Below are positions 29,467 through 38,093 of a stretch of DNA of 64,000 nt, in pieces. The position numbers and the translations under genes are program-made. Location of the stretch: positions 1-64,000 of the forward strand of contig JANXYX010000003.1 in the NCBI GenBank assembly GCA_025408425.1, read 5' to 3'. Numbering within the stretch: the first letter of the stretch is position 1; the number at the start of each line of letters is the position of its first letter. Origin of the DNA: Granulicella sp. (GTDB taxonomy: Bacteria > Acidobacteriota > Terriglobia > Terriglobales > Acidobacteriaceae). Below the pieces are notes generated by a model. That model worked only from the letters and a program-made list of their open reading frames with translations, did no database searches and was not told the origin of the DNA.

Positions 29467-31029
29467 TTACATTCCCCCTTCAGCGACTACCCGCAGTTGT
29501 TTCGTGGCAATGATCTTTCCGTTTTGTTGCACAGTGATGGTTAGCTGCCAGGTGCCCCCGGAGTCCAAGACACCCGTACCTTCATAACGACCGCTGCTTC
29601 TCTGCTGCAGCTTCAAGCTTGTACTCAGGGCGGCCATTCCCATGGCTGGCATCGCTGCCATGTAGCACTTGACTGTGACCTCCGCTCCGGTGACTGGGAT
29701 CCCATTTGCTCCGGTGAGCTTGACCAGAAATGTATTTGCTCCCCGGTGTGGAGGCGTGGGATCGGTCGCAAAATCAATGTTCACGGCGGCGGCAGGTTGC
29801 GCTTTTTCTTGTGTGGTTACGTCACTGCCGCCGGGCAGCATTGGAGCAGGTGATCCAGAAGCTGCCTGAAGCTGACTTTCTGAATCAATCAAGAAGTTGG
29901 CAGAGGTGACAATCGGATCATGGACTGCAACGCCCTTCAACACAACGAGGTAATCACCAGAACGTGGCCCGAGAACTACATCTTTCGGCTCCAGATTTCC
30001 ATTGCCGTGATCGAGAAACACAAGCTGGCGTGTTCCGGTTTGGAATACGGCGGATGCCGGTACAACAAGCTGTCGACCTAACGCCGATTTCACATCGACG
30101 TTTACGAACATTCCAGGCTTGAGTCTGACCCCAGGATTATTTACCGCGATGCGTACACGCACCGTACGCGTGGTCAGGTCTACTTGGGGAACGATATCTT
30201 CGATATGTCCTGAGAATGTGCGTTCAGGGTAGGCATCCACGGTGATCTCAGCAGTGTCGCCAGGCTTCAACCTGCCGATATCATTTTGAAACACCTGAGC
30301 GGTCACCCAGACACGCGATAGATCGGCAATGGTATACAAACGCGTTGCCGGCTCAACGTACATGTGCGGGAGTGCGTTGCGCTCAGTGATGTATCCAGAT
30401 ACGGAGGACGTGACGGTAATATCCGCGGACGCTTTACCTGTCTCCTTCAGCTTGGCTATCGCACTCTCTGGAATCTCCCACTGCTGCAAACGCCGTTCGG
30501 CAGCGTCGGTCAGGGCGGCGGCTCCTGTTGCAACGCCATCAACGCTACTAGATCTTGCTGTGCTTTGGTTCTGACGGGCAATCAGGTATTCCTGCTGCGT
30601 TGCGACAAGGTCTGGACTGTAGATGGTGAAGAGGGGCTCGCCTTTTTTGACGTATTGATATGTAGCGTTGGCAAACACTTTGCGGATGTATCCGGGAAAC
30701 CGTACTTGCACGAACGACATCAGCCGCTCATCAATATCGACGGTGCCCGTCGCACGGACATCGTCGCTGAGTTGTTGGTATTCGACTGTTCCGGTCTTCA
30801 TGCCGATGTACTGGATCTGTTGGGCGCTGAGTTGCACCGGGACAAGCGGTGCTTCCATCTTTGGCGCAACCATCTCCGCGCTGCCTGCTTTCGAGGCTGG
30901 ACCAGAAGCCACCGGCTCATTTGCTGTAGCGGAGAAAATAGGGTGCTGGTGCGAGCGATAGAATCCGCCAATAATCACCGCAAGAATCAAGAGCCAGAAG
31001 ACAGAGGTGCGAATCACATATTTGTTCAT
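29467..31029 (-). CDS. cusB: CusB-like periplasmic adaptor with YtkA/FixH-like C-terminal domain
   Basis: A 520-residue adaptor with one N-terminal helix (SVFWLLILAVIIGGFYRSH). The CusB core includes VRFPGYIRKVFANATYQYVK, GEPLFTIYSPDLVATQQEYL and a beta-barrel region. About residues 415-515 form an extra beta-rich domain like YtkA/FixH, with FLVKLTGANGIPVTGAEV, Met-rich KCYMAAMPAMGMA and GGTWQLTITVQ. Ordinary CusB is about 400 residues. The Met-rich loop suggests periplasmic copper binding, possibly replacing a separate CusF chaperone (inference). It overlaps the CusC gene by 4 bp. Confidence 0.88.
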   Translation of the reverse strand: MNKYVIRTSVFWLLILAVIIGGFYRSHQHPIFSATANEPVASGPASKAGSAEMVAPKMEAPLVPVQLSAQQIQYIGMKTGTVEYQQLSDDVRATGTVDIDERLMSFVQVRFPGYIRKVFANATYQYVKKGEPLFTIYSPDLVATQQEYLIARQNQSTARSSSVDGVATGAAALTDAAERRLQQWEIPESAIAKLKETGKASADITVTSSVSGYITERNALPHMYVEPATRLYTIADLSRVWVTAQVFQNDIGRLKPGDTAEITVDAYPERTFSGHIEDIVPQVDLTTRTVRVRIAVNNPGVRLKPGMFVNVDVKSALGRQLVVPASAVFQTGTRQLVFLDHGNGNLEPKDVVLGPRSGDYLVVLKGVAVHDPIVTSANFLIDSESQLQAASGSPAPMLPGGSDVTTQEKAQPAAAVNIDFATDPTPPHRGANTFLVKLTGANGIPVTGAEVTVKCYMAAMPAMGMAALSTSLKLQQRSSGRYEGTGVLDSGGTWQLTITVQQNGKIIATKQLRVVAEGGM

Positions 31030-32285
31030 CGGAGTGAGGCTCCTGTCAGAGTTTCAAGATGGGCCAAAGCTGTTTCGTGATCGAAGATTGCCTGCTGGTA
31101 GTCATGCTGAAATGTCATGACATCCAGTAGTGAACTAAGCACGGGTGCGAACTGCTGTTTATTTGATTGGTAGGCTGATTCTTCCGAATGAAAGGCCATC
31201 TCAGCCTGCGGGATCAGTCCCTCTTGATATTCCTTCAGCAGTTCAGTTGTACTGGTGACCGCAACGTACTGCTTCTGGACTTCGGAGAGTTGCTGTTGCA
31301 TTTGAGAATCCCGTTCCTGCTTGGACCGATCCAATTGCTCCACCGCCTCAGCGATCTCCGCTTCAATGCGCTTGCGTCGCGGCAAGCGCATGTTGACGGT
31401 TAGCATGTAGTAGTCCCGATAGCCACTGCCTGTTAGCTGGAAGATGTAGCCCACATTGAAGTCTGGCTTACCCTCGCGTTGTACGGATTTAAGCTGAGCC
31501 TCCTGCTTTTGAACTGCATTCGCGCCCATGTGAACCGCGGGGTTGTGCTCTCGAACCAGTGCCTGCAACTGCTCTGCGGTGTATTCAAATCGCGTAACCG
31601 TCAGTTGCTCTGGCCTGATGTCGGCAGAGTCCTGCGATCGATGCACAAGTTGTTTTAAATCAGCCTCAAGCTGTCCCATCTCCTGGTGGTGCATCGTTAT
31701 TTCGCGCAGGATCTTGGTATGTTCAAGTTGAGCTTTCAGCACATCGGCCTGGCTCCCCAGACCCACGCTGTAGCGTGAAAGCCCATTCTCAATAAGCTGC
31801 CGCAACACCTCGTCATTGCGCCCCAGAATTGAAAGCGTCGCTTCGAGATATGCCAGTCGAAGGTAGAGCAGCTTTACCTGCTCGCCAATCGACGTACGAA
31901 CGACATCTTCTTGTGCATGTTGTGTCTCAGCCTCTCGGTTAGCTACGTCGCCTCTGAGACGAAGCTTGCCCGGGTAAGGGAGATCTTGCGATGCGCCGAA
32001 ACCAATATAGGCAAAATCACTGTTGCTAAAGCCTGCAAAAGGCTTGGGGCTGCCAACATTTAATTGCTGGACGGTGAACTGCGGGTCAGGCAGAGTTGTA
32101 ACTTGCCGAGCCAAGTAGGTTGCCGCTTTCCACGAGTGATTTGCCGCGGAAATTTGCGTATTATTTGCCGCGGCTTCTGCGAGTAGTTGAGTAAGGGGTG
32201 TCCGCATCGCGGGCATGTCCTCTGCAAATGCGAGGACGCCGCTAGCCAAAACCAATGCGGCGGTCCAATTTAAGGCCACCTTCAT
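31026..32285 (-). CDS. TolC/CusC-family outer-membrane channel of the copper pump
   Basis: About 419 residues from the ATG at 32283-32285, which follows AGGAG with 8-nt spacing. A longer frame to 32330 exists, but the inner ATG starts a clear signal peptide (MKVALNWTAALVLASGVLAF). The helical repeats of an outer-membrane efflux protein are visible (SRYSVGLGSQADVLKAQLEH, and in the second half EYQEGLIPQAEMAFHS). It is the first gene of the set encoding the CusB and CusA proteins, which fits the usual CusC-CusB-CusA order. Confidence 0.87.
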   Translation of the reverse strand: MKVALNWTAALVLASGVLAFAEDMPAMRTPLTQLLAEAAANNTQISAANHSWKAATYLARQVTTLPDPQFTVQQLNVGSPKPFAGFSNSDFAYIGFGASQDLPYPGKLRLRGDVANREAETQHAQEDVVRTSIGEQVKLLYLRLAYLEATLSILGRNDEVLRQLIENGLSRYSVGLGSQADVLKAQLEHTKILREITMHHQEMGQLEADLKQLVHRSQDSADIRPEQLTVTRFEYTAEQLQALVREHNPAVHMGANAVQKQEAQLKSVQREGKPDFNVGYIFQLTGSGYRDYYMLTVNMRLPRRKRIEAEIAEAVEQLDRSKQERDSQMQQQLSEVQKQYVAVTSTTELLKEYQEGLIPQAEMAFHSEESAYQSNKQQFAPVLSSLLDVMTFQHDYQQAIFDHETALAHLETLTGASLR

Positions 32286-32366
32286 GGCAGATTCTCCTAT
32301 TTCGATAACAATTCGGACGCGATTGCGCATTCGCGCAACTCGAATGAAGTGCGAGCAAGGAGGAGA

Positions 32367-32738
32367 CTAGACTCTTAGGACGGATGCCGAGGTGGATGAA
32401 TTGCCCGGAGGGGGGTGTTCCGCGCGCTCAATGAGCCCAACGAAAGCTGTGTCGGGATTCGAACGTTCAGAGGCCGTAAGCCACATATCCGTGACTACAA
32501 CCGGGTAAAGAGTTACCGGCTCTTTTATAAGAGCACTCGCACGAAGTCGCTGGGGCGTCTTTCGGCAGCAGTGGTGCGACGCAGGCATTTCAATCTGACC
32601 GCAATCACTCTTCATCATGCGACAGCACGAACGCTCATCAGAGTTCAGTTGTGCATCTGGGACCATGCACGCGATCGAGGGAGCGATGCATGACATAAGA
32701 AGTAAAACAACTATCCCAATATGATGAAAAATCCGCAT
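32367..32738 (-). CDS. Small exported Cys/His-rich protein upstream of cusCBA
   Basis: About 123 residues from the ATG at 32736-32738; a TTG nine codons upstream (32763-32765) is another possible start. After a signal sequence (MRIFHHIGIVVLLLMSCIA) come SCCRMMKSDCG and SHHCCRK, a dense cluster of Cys, His and Met that could bind Cu(I). No family was recognised. It lies 81 bp upstream of the channel gene on the same strand, so it is likely co-transcribed with the pump and may act as a periplasmic metal scavenger or sensor. The rest of the protein is low in structure clues. Confidence 0.6.
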   Translation of the reverse strand: MRIFHHIGIVVLLLMSCIAPSIACMVPDAQLNSDERSCCRMMKSDCGQIEMPASHHCCRKTPQRLRASALIKEPVTLYPVVVTDMWLTASERSNPDTAFVGLIERAEHPPPGNSSTSASVLRV

Positions 32739-33153
32739 GTGCAAAACCAGAATACTCTTGAACAATCAAACACATTCACATCCCGTCAATTATTCACGGG
32801 ACACTGACCTTCCGGCTGTGACCCAGGTCACCTAATCTGCCTAGTAGCTCCCCGTCGCTACTTTAGGGGTGATGTCGTCAAATCGGCTGGAAGCCGAACA
32901 GTCTCCAGATACGGATCGAGAGAGGTGGCGCCGGTTGTTCCGCATGGGAAATCCTAGACTACTGCCGATGAACTCTTCGTTGGGAGCTTGAGGCGGAACC
33001 CGCGCACTAACTCCGTCTCTGACTCCGCACTCGGATAAACTATCACCGTGCTTTACGGGTGTCCGGTCGGTGTTTGTCACTGTTTTGTCATTTATTAGCG
33101 AAAAGACTGTCGCAGGCACCGACAACAGGTACACACTGGATCGAGAGTGTGCC
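32739..33153. other. Divergent promoter region between Cus operon and regulator genes
   Basis: About 415 bp separate the minus-strand Cys-rich/Cus genes from the plus-strand response regulator. Both promoters must lie here. The recognisable element is the two-copy TTTGTCA direct repeat at 33073-33090. No protein-like reading frame was found apart from a short frame-extension upstream of the regulator's start. Confidence 0.6.
33073..33090. promoter_or_regulatory. Tandem TTTGTCA direct repeat, candidate response-regulator site
   Basis: TTTGTCA occurs at 33073-33079 and again at 33084-33090, exactly 11 bp apart. Direct repeats of one helical turn are the normal binding pattern of OmpR/PhoB-family regulators, and such a regulator is encoded 64 bp downstream. 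The same heptamer with the same 11-bp period recurs in the divergent promoter at 44.0-44.1 kb. The site may autoregulate the two-component genes, the divergent Cus genes, or both. Confidence 0.6.
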
Positions 33154-33837
33154 ATGGAAACAATCCTGATTATCGAAGATGACCAGCGCATTCAAAAGGC
33201 GTTGGAGCGGCAGTTTTTAGCTGAGGGCTATGGCGTGCATGTTGTGGCTGACGGTCTGGAGGCGTTGCCGGCGTGCAAGATGGTGAAGCCCGTAGCCATC
33301 GTGCTGGACTTGATGCTGCCTGGAATCTCTGGGCGCGAGGTGTGCAAGAGCATCAAGGCATGGGCCGTGGAGACCCCGGTCATTATCTTGAGTGCAGTGA
33401 GTGATGTAGCGGACAAAGTATTGTTATTAGAGATGGGTGCGGACGACTATGTGACGAAGCCTTTCAGCCCGCGAGAACTGTTGGCGAGGGTGCAGGCTGC
33501 AATACGGCGGACGCGAAGGACTCCAACGGTTAGGACGCTGCGCTTCGGTAGGGTGGCGGTGGACTTTACCACGATGGAGATCACTCGGGAGGGGGAGCCT
33601 GTGGCCTTGACGGCGCACGAGTTCAAGCTATTGAAGTTTTTTAGCGACAATGCCGGCAGAGTGGTGACCCGAGAAGAGTTATTGAACGATGTATGGGGAT
33701 ATAACTGCTATCCGTCGACTCGGACTGTCGATAATCAATTGTTGAAGTTGAGGCAGAAGCTGGAATCCGATCCGGCGCACCCGGTACACTTCCGCACGGT
33801 GCACGGGATGGGATACAAGTTTGTGAGTGAGCCGTAG
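33154..33837 (+). CDS. OmpR/PhoB-family response regulator
   Basis: A protein of 227 residues from ATG 33154; an upstream in-frame extension is rejected because the receiver domain begins exactly at METILIIEDD. The receiver has the acidic pair near residue 9, phospho-acceptor Asp52 in IVLDLMLPG and the Lys in DDYVTKPFSP. The C-terminal winged helix (about 130-225) shows LTAHEFKLLKFFSDNAG and SDPAHPVHFRTVHGMGYKFV. It acts as a DNA-binding dimer. The histidine kinase gene starts just after it, making a conventional two-component pair. The TTTGTCA arrays are the best candidate targets. Confidence 0.93.
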   Translation: METILIIEDDQRIQKALERQFLAEGYGVHVVADGLEALPACKMVKPVAIVLDLMLPGISGREVCKSIKAWAVETPVIILSAVSDVADKVLLLEMGADDYVTKPFSPRELLARVQAAIRRTRRTPTVRTLRFGRVAVDFTTMEITREGEPVALTAHEFKLLKFFSDNAGRVVTREELLNDVWGYNCYPSTRTVDNQLLKLRQKLESDPAHPVHFRTVHGMGYKFVSEP

Positions 33838-33859
33838 GTTGACTGTGAAGGGTGGCGGT

Positions 33860-35641
33860 ATGCACAGGTTGTCGATGCGGACGACGCTACTTATTGCATT
33901 GCTCGCACTGTCTTTTGGGTTGACGGCTACCAGCCTGCTGGTGATCCGCATGACTGTGGAACGGCAGATCGAGGAAAGCCTCGCGCTTGATTTGAGCCAT
34001 TCTGTTAGTACGTTTATGAACCTGCAGCGACAGCAGCGAGAGGCTCTGTCGCGCAGTTCAGCGCTAGTCGCGGACCTGCCGAGTCTGAAGGCGTTGATGA
34101 CGACCGGGGACCGCCGGACGATTGTTGACGGCAGTGCAGAGTTCTGGAAGGTGAGCGGCAGCGATTTGTTTGCGCTCAGCGGCTCTACTGGTGAGTTGAC
34201 GACTGAGTATGTTCGAGGTACATCTATCGTCGCGGCTGATCTGCAGCCTGCATTCAGCGAGTGTCTGGAACACGTGGGGCAGGCTCGGACGGTGCAAATG
34301 AACGGCCGGCTGTTCGAGATGATTGTGCAGCCGCTTTATTTTGGCAGAGATGAGCGTGGCACGGTGCTGGGTTATGTCGCGATGGGGAATGCAATTGACC
34401 AGCGGCTGGCGCGAGAGGTTCGCGACGCCTCGGCGGCTGAAGTGGTCTTTGCTGCTGAGGGTAGGGTTGTCGTAAGTACTCTGACTCCTGAGTTGGAGCA
34501 GAGGTTGAAGTTGGCGATTGGCAAGACTCCGCGAAGTGAGGGTGAGACGATCTTTTTGGGGAGCGAGCGATATCTTGCCGCAGTGGTTCCGTTAAAGCCG
34601 GCAACCACAAGCGGCTCATCGGAGCTGATCGTACTCAAGTCCTATGATCAGGCGAGCAGTTTCTTGATGCGGGTCAACCGCTGGGTTGCCGGCCTGGGAA
34701 CTCTGGCACTGGTCCTGGGAGGGCTCCTTGCTATCTCCATTTCATGGAGAGTGACAAGGCCGCTGGAGGGATTGGTAGATGGGGCGAGAGCGTTAGGACG
34801 AGGAGACTTCAGCTACGGCCTTGGGAATGGTGGCACCGCAGAGGTGGTGGAACTGCGTGAAGCGTTCGAACGAATGAGGGCGGAGTTGCTGCAGTCGCAG
34901 CGGGATGTGCTGGAGGCCGAGCGGCTTGCGACTATTGGAAGAATGGCCCGCTCCATCTCGCACGATTTGCGACATTATCTTTCTGCGATGTACGCCAATG
35001 CTGAGTTCCTGAGTCTTGCTGACACACCACAACGGGAGCGCGAAGAGTTGATTGGTGAAGTCGAGTTGGCGGTGCATGGCATGACAGATCTCTTGGATTC
35101 GCTGCTTATCTTTAGCCAAACGGGCAAGACGTTGAACCAGCAGGACGAGCTTATAGAGGTAGTTATTGAGCGCGCAGTGAGTATGTTGCGTGCGCATCCC
35201 GAGGCGCGGGACGTTTGCATCGAGATTGAAACCCTGCCCGACATCCAGTTACTGGTGGATGGAAAGAAGCTCGGGCGGGCAATTTTCAACCTGATGCTGA
35301 ATGCCTGTCAGGCAGCGCATCGCGGAAGTGGACCACCGCAGGTCCGGCTAAGTGTTACGCAAGCGGATGAGAGACTGTACGTGCGGGTGACGGACAGCGG
35401 CCAGGGAGTACCCGAGGCAATTCGGGAGACGATGTTCGATCCGTTCGTCAGTGAAGGTAAGGCGAGTGGGGTCGGACTGGGGCTCACGGTGGCGTTGCAC
35501 ATCGCACAAGAGCACGCTGGCACGGTGCAACTAGAGGAGAGCACGGCAGGCAGAACAGTCTTTGTGATTGTGCTGCCGATCATGGTGAAGAATAGTGGTC
35601 TTGCAGTTGCCGGCGGCACGTGGCGCGTCACTTCAAATTAG
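33860..35641 (+). CDS. Sensor histidine kinase with periplasmic sensor domain and HAMP
   Basis: About 593 residues from ATG 33860. A GTG at 33827 would add 11 residues but overlaps the regulator gene and lacks a ribosome site. There are helices at about 6-28 and 270-292 with an extracytoplasmic Cache-like domain between them, then a HAMP segment. The H-box ISHDLRHYLSAMYANAEFL has its His near 367. Then come N-box FNLMLNACQAAH (about 477), G1 DSGQGVPEA and G2 VGLGLTVALHIAQEH. This is the partner of the preceding regulator. The signal is unknown; copper or redox state is suggested only by the neighbouring genes. Confidence 0.92.
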   Translation: MHRLSMRTTLLIALLALSFGLTATSLLVIRMTVERQIEESLALDLSHSVSTFMNLQRQQREALSRSSALVADLPSLKALMTTGDRRTIVDGSAEFWKVSGSDLFALSGSTGELTTEYVRGTSIVAADLQPAFSECLEHVGQARTVQMNGRLFEMIVQPLYFGRDERGTVLGYVAMGNAIDQRLAREVRDASAAEVVFAAEGRVVVSTLTPELEQRLKLAIGKTPRSEGETIFLGSERYLAAVVPLKPATTSGSSELIVLKSYDQASSFLMRVNRWVAGLGTLALVLGGLLAISISWRVTRPLEGLVDGARALGRGDFSYGLGNGGTAEVVELREAFERMRAELLQSQRDVLEAERLATIGRMARSISHDLRHYLSAMYANAEFLSLADTPQREREELIGEVELAVHGMTDLLDSLLIFSQTGKTLNQQDELIEVVIERAVSMLRAHPEARDVCIEIETLPDIQLLVDGKKLGRAIFNLMLNACQAAHRGSGPPQVRLSVTQADERLYVRVTDSGQGVPEAIRETMFDPFVSEGKASGVGLGLTVALHIAQEHAGTVQLEESTAGRTVFVIVLPIMVKNSGLAVAGGTWRVTSN

Positions 35642-35663
35642 TTTGACTGGAGAAGCTCAGGTC

Positions 35664-37217
35664 ATGGGATTCAACTGCGGCAGATGGTACAGGCCGGTTC
35701 TGTGGTTTATGGGGTGGTGCTTGCTCTGTGAGGCGAGCTGCACACAGTCAATGCTGGCTCAAGGAAACCCTATCCAGCCAAGCTCGACCACGACGGCGAT
35801 GACTGCTCCGCAGATGGAGAAGCGTCTGAAGGAAGTGACTGACTTGCTGTTGGAGACGAGGCGGCAGCTTGAGCAATCCAGGGAGCAGATGAATGCGTTG
35901 ACCGCTGAGATTGAGTCAATGAAACAGCAGATGGCATTGATCCCGAGTACGGCTCCGACGGAGGAGAGTTCCACTTCGACATCACTTGCCGAGACGGTTG
36001 CGCGACAAGGAGAAGAGCAAGAAGTTCAGCAGGCGGAGATACGCCAGCATGAGCAGACGAAGGTGGAGTCGTCGTCGAAGTACGCGCTCCAGCTTTATGG
36101 GTTGGTGCTGTTTAACGCGTACTCGAACGCTGGCGTTGTCGACAATTTGAATCTGCCTTCGATTGCGCTGCGGAGGCCGGCAGGCGCGAGCCATGGCAGT
36201 TTGGGCGCGACGATGCGGCAGACAGTACTGGGACTGCATGGCACGGGGCCGAGGATTCTTGGCGCGCAGACTTCGGGCGATGTGGCGGCGGATTTTTTCA
36301 GCAACGTTTCTTACGACTACTATGGCAACTCGGTGGGCAACTTGAGATTGCGCAGGGCAGATATTGGGCTGGAGTGGAAGCGGAATGCCGTTCACGCAGG
36401 TGTGGATGGCCCGTTGATCTCTCCCAACTCGCCAACCAGTTATGCTTCGATTGGAGTTCCCGCGCTGGCGTGGGCCGGAAACCTGTGGAACTGGTCAACA
36501 CAGGTTCGCTACCGGCACGCAATCCAGTTGAGCGAGAGGCATGCGCTCGAACTGCAAGGCGGGTTGTGGGATGCACCTGTTATCGGACTGAATACAACCA
36601 CTGCAGCTCCTGTGCCCAGCGCGGGCGAACTCTCGCGGCGACCTGGGCTGGAGGGTCGGGTCGCTTATCACGCAGGACCAGAGGATGATGCCCTGGTGGT
36701 TGGCATCGGAGCTTATACGGGACAGGAGCACTATAACGGTAATTTCAACCTGCACACTTGGGCGCTGACGGGTGATTGGCAGATTCCATTGACGCGCAGG
36801 TTTAGTATCAACGGAGAGATCTATCGTGGTGTGGGGTTGGGCGGCTTTGGTGGTGGCGCCTACAAAGATGTCTTGAGCAGCACCGACCCGGTGACAGGTA
36901 TCACAAGTACGATTGGACTTAATGCAGTGGGCGGATGGGGCCAGATAAGGGCGAAGATTATGCCGTCTCTGGCGCTACATTTGGCCTACGGACAAGATGG
37001 AGGATTTGCGGCTGATTTTCGAAAGATAGAGCTTTATGGGAGCGCGTATCCATTGGAGCTAAGTGCGAGGAACAGGATGATGTTCGGCAACCTTGTATAC
37101 CGGCCAAAGACGTATTTAATCTTCTCTCCGGAGATCCGCAGGATTGAGAGCTGGCAGATAACCGGTTCTCCGAACGTGGCAAATGTATTTACGCTATCGG
37201 CAGGGTATCAATTTTGA
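35664..37217 (+). CDS. Outer-membrane porin-like beta-barrel with N-terminal coiled coil
   Basis: About 517 residues from ATG 35664, which has GGAG about 10 nt upstream. After a signal sequence comes a coiled coil (about 45-125, MEKRLKEVTDLLLETRRQLE). From LYGLVLFNAYSNAGVV onward the sequence alternates polar and aromatic residues like a porin barrel and ends in aromatic Phe (LSAGYQF), the usual signal for barrel insertion. The coiled coil could form a periplasmic trimer stalk. It lies 22 bp after the histidine kinase gene and just ahead of the plastocyanin-like gene, so it is probably in the same operon. No substrate can be assigned. Confidence 0.75.
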   Translation: MGFNCGRWYRPVLWFMGWCLLCEASCTQSMLAQGNPIQPSSTTTAMTAPQMEKRLKEVTDLLLETRRQLEQSREQMNALTAEIESMKQQMALIPSTAPTEESSTSTSLAETVARQGEEQEVQQAEIRQHEQTKVESSSKYALQLYGLVLFNAYSNAGVVDNLNLPSIALRRPAGASHGSLGATMRQTVLGLHGTGPRILGAQTSGDVAADFFSNVSYDYYGNSVGNLRLRRADIGLEWKRNAVHAGVDGPLISPNSPTSYASIGVPALAWAGNLWNWSTQVRYRHAIQLSERHALELQGGLWDAPVIGLNTTTAAPVPSAGELSRRPGLEGRVAYHAGPEDDALVVGIGAYTGQEHYNGNFNLHTWALTGDWQIPLTRRFSINGEIYRGVGLGGFGGGAYKDVLSSTDPVTGITSTIGLNAVGGWGQIRAKIMPSLALHLAYGQDGGFAADFRKIELYGSAYPLELSARNRMMFGNLVYRPKTYLIFSPEIRRIESWQITGSPNVANVFTLSAGYQF

Positions 37218-38008
37218 TGGATCAGCCGCTGAATAAGAGACGAAGGTGGAGCGGACACATGTTACTGCGTCTGACGGCGCGGTCATTGTTGTTTGCAGCA
37301 TGCTGTTTATCGGGCGGAGTGATGTGGGGGCAGGGCGCGACTGTCTCGCTCCAGGTCCAGCTTGAGCGAGTTCATTCGACGGAGCCGGGGGCTAAGAGTC
37401 CGCAGGACAAACGGCCGTCTACAAGTTCAGCGGATGTAGTGGTGTGGCTATCGCCCGAGGGAAGTAATGGCATAGCGACGGCACCGCCCGGTCTGCAGCA
37501 GAGCTATCGGATGGTGCAGAAGGACAAGCAGTTCACGCCTCATTTGCTGGTAGTGCCGACGGGTAGCAGCGTCGAGTTCCCGAACCAGGATCCGTTCTTT
37601 CATAATGTATTTTCGCTCTTCAACGGCAAGCGTTTTGATCTGGGTTTGTATGAAGCAGGCAGCCATCGCTCAGTACGGTTTGATCGCGAGGGTGTCTCCT
37701 ATATCTTCTGCAATATCCATCCTCAAATGGGCTCCGTGATTGTCTCGCTTAGAACGCCGTACGTTGCGATCTCAACAGCAGATGGTAAAGTCACGCTGCG
37801 TGGCGTGCCACCGGGAAGCTACCGTCTGCATCTCTGGGCTGAGGAGGTTTCGGGATCATTACTGCAAAAAGCAGAGCGCGACGTTCGAATACAGGGCGAC
37901 GATCTGCAACTTGGCGAGGTGCGGCTGCTGGTCACTAAGGTTGCGATGGCAGGGCATAAGAACAAGTTTGGTGATGATTATAAAAACGAATCCGCGACTC
38001 CTTATTGA
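37217..38008 (+). CDS. Exported plastocyanin-like (cupredoxin) protein
   Basis: A 263-residue protein whose ATG shares one base with the stop of the porin gene. After a signal region (about 15-40), residues 95-180 are cupredoxin-like. The His is in PNQDPFFHNVFSLF (about 127), and FCNIHPQM (about 165-172) supplies Cys, His and Met, the full type-1 copper ligand set. Residues 180-240 look like a small carboxypeptidase-regulatory type beta domain (VTLRGVPPGSYRLHLWAEE). It resembles methylamine-utilisation/plastocyanin-like proteins and should carry electrons in the periplasm. Its placement after a two-component system and porin suggests a regulated copper electron-transfer function. Confidence 0.8.
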   Translation: MDQPLNKRRRWSGHMLLRLTARSLLFAACCLSGGVMWGQGATVSLQVQLERVHSTEPGAKSPQDKRPSTSSADVVVWLSPEGSNGIATAPPGLQQSYRMVQKDKQFTPHLLVVPTGSSVEFPNQDPFFHNVFSLFNGKRFDLGLYEAGSHRSVRFDREGVSYIFCNIHPQMGSVIVSLRTPYVAISTADGKVTLRGVPPGSYRLHLWAEEVSGSLLQKAERDVRIQGDDLQLGEVRLLVTKVAMAGHKNKFGDDYKNESATPY

Positions 38009-38093
38009 AGATGGGCCGCGGTGGAGCATTCCCATCATGATGCGCTTGCTCGGATTAGCAGAGTTGCTCTGAGCAGATTGATCGATGGATGCC

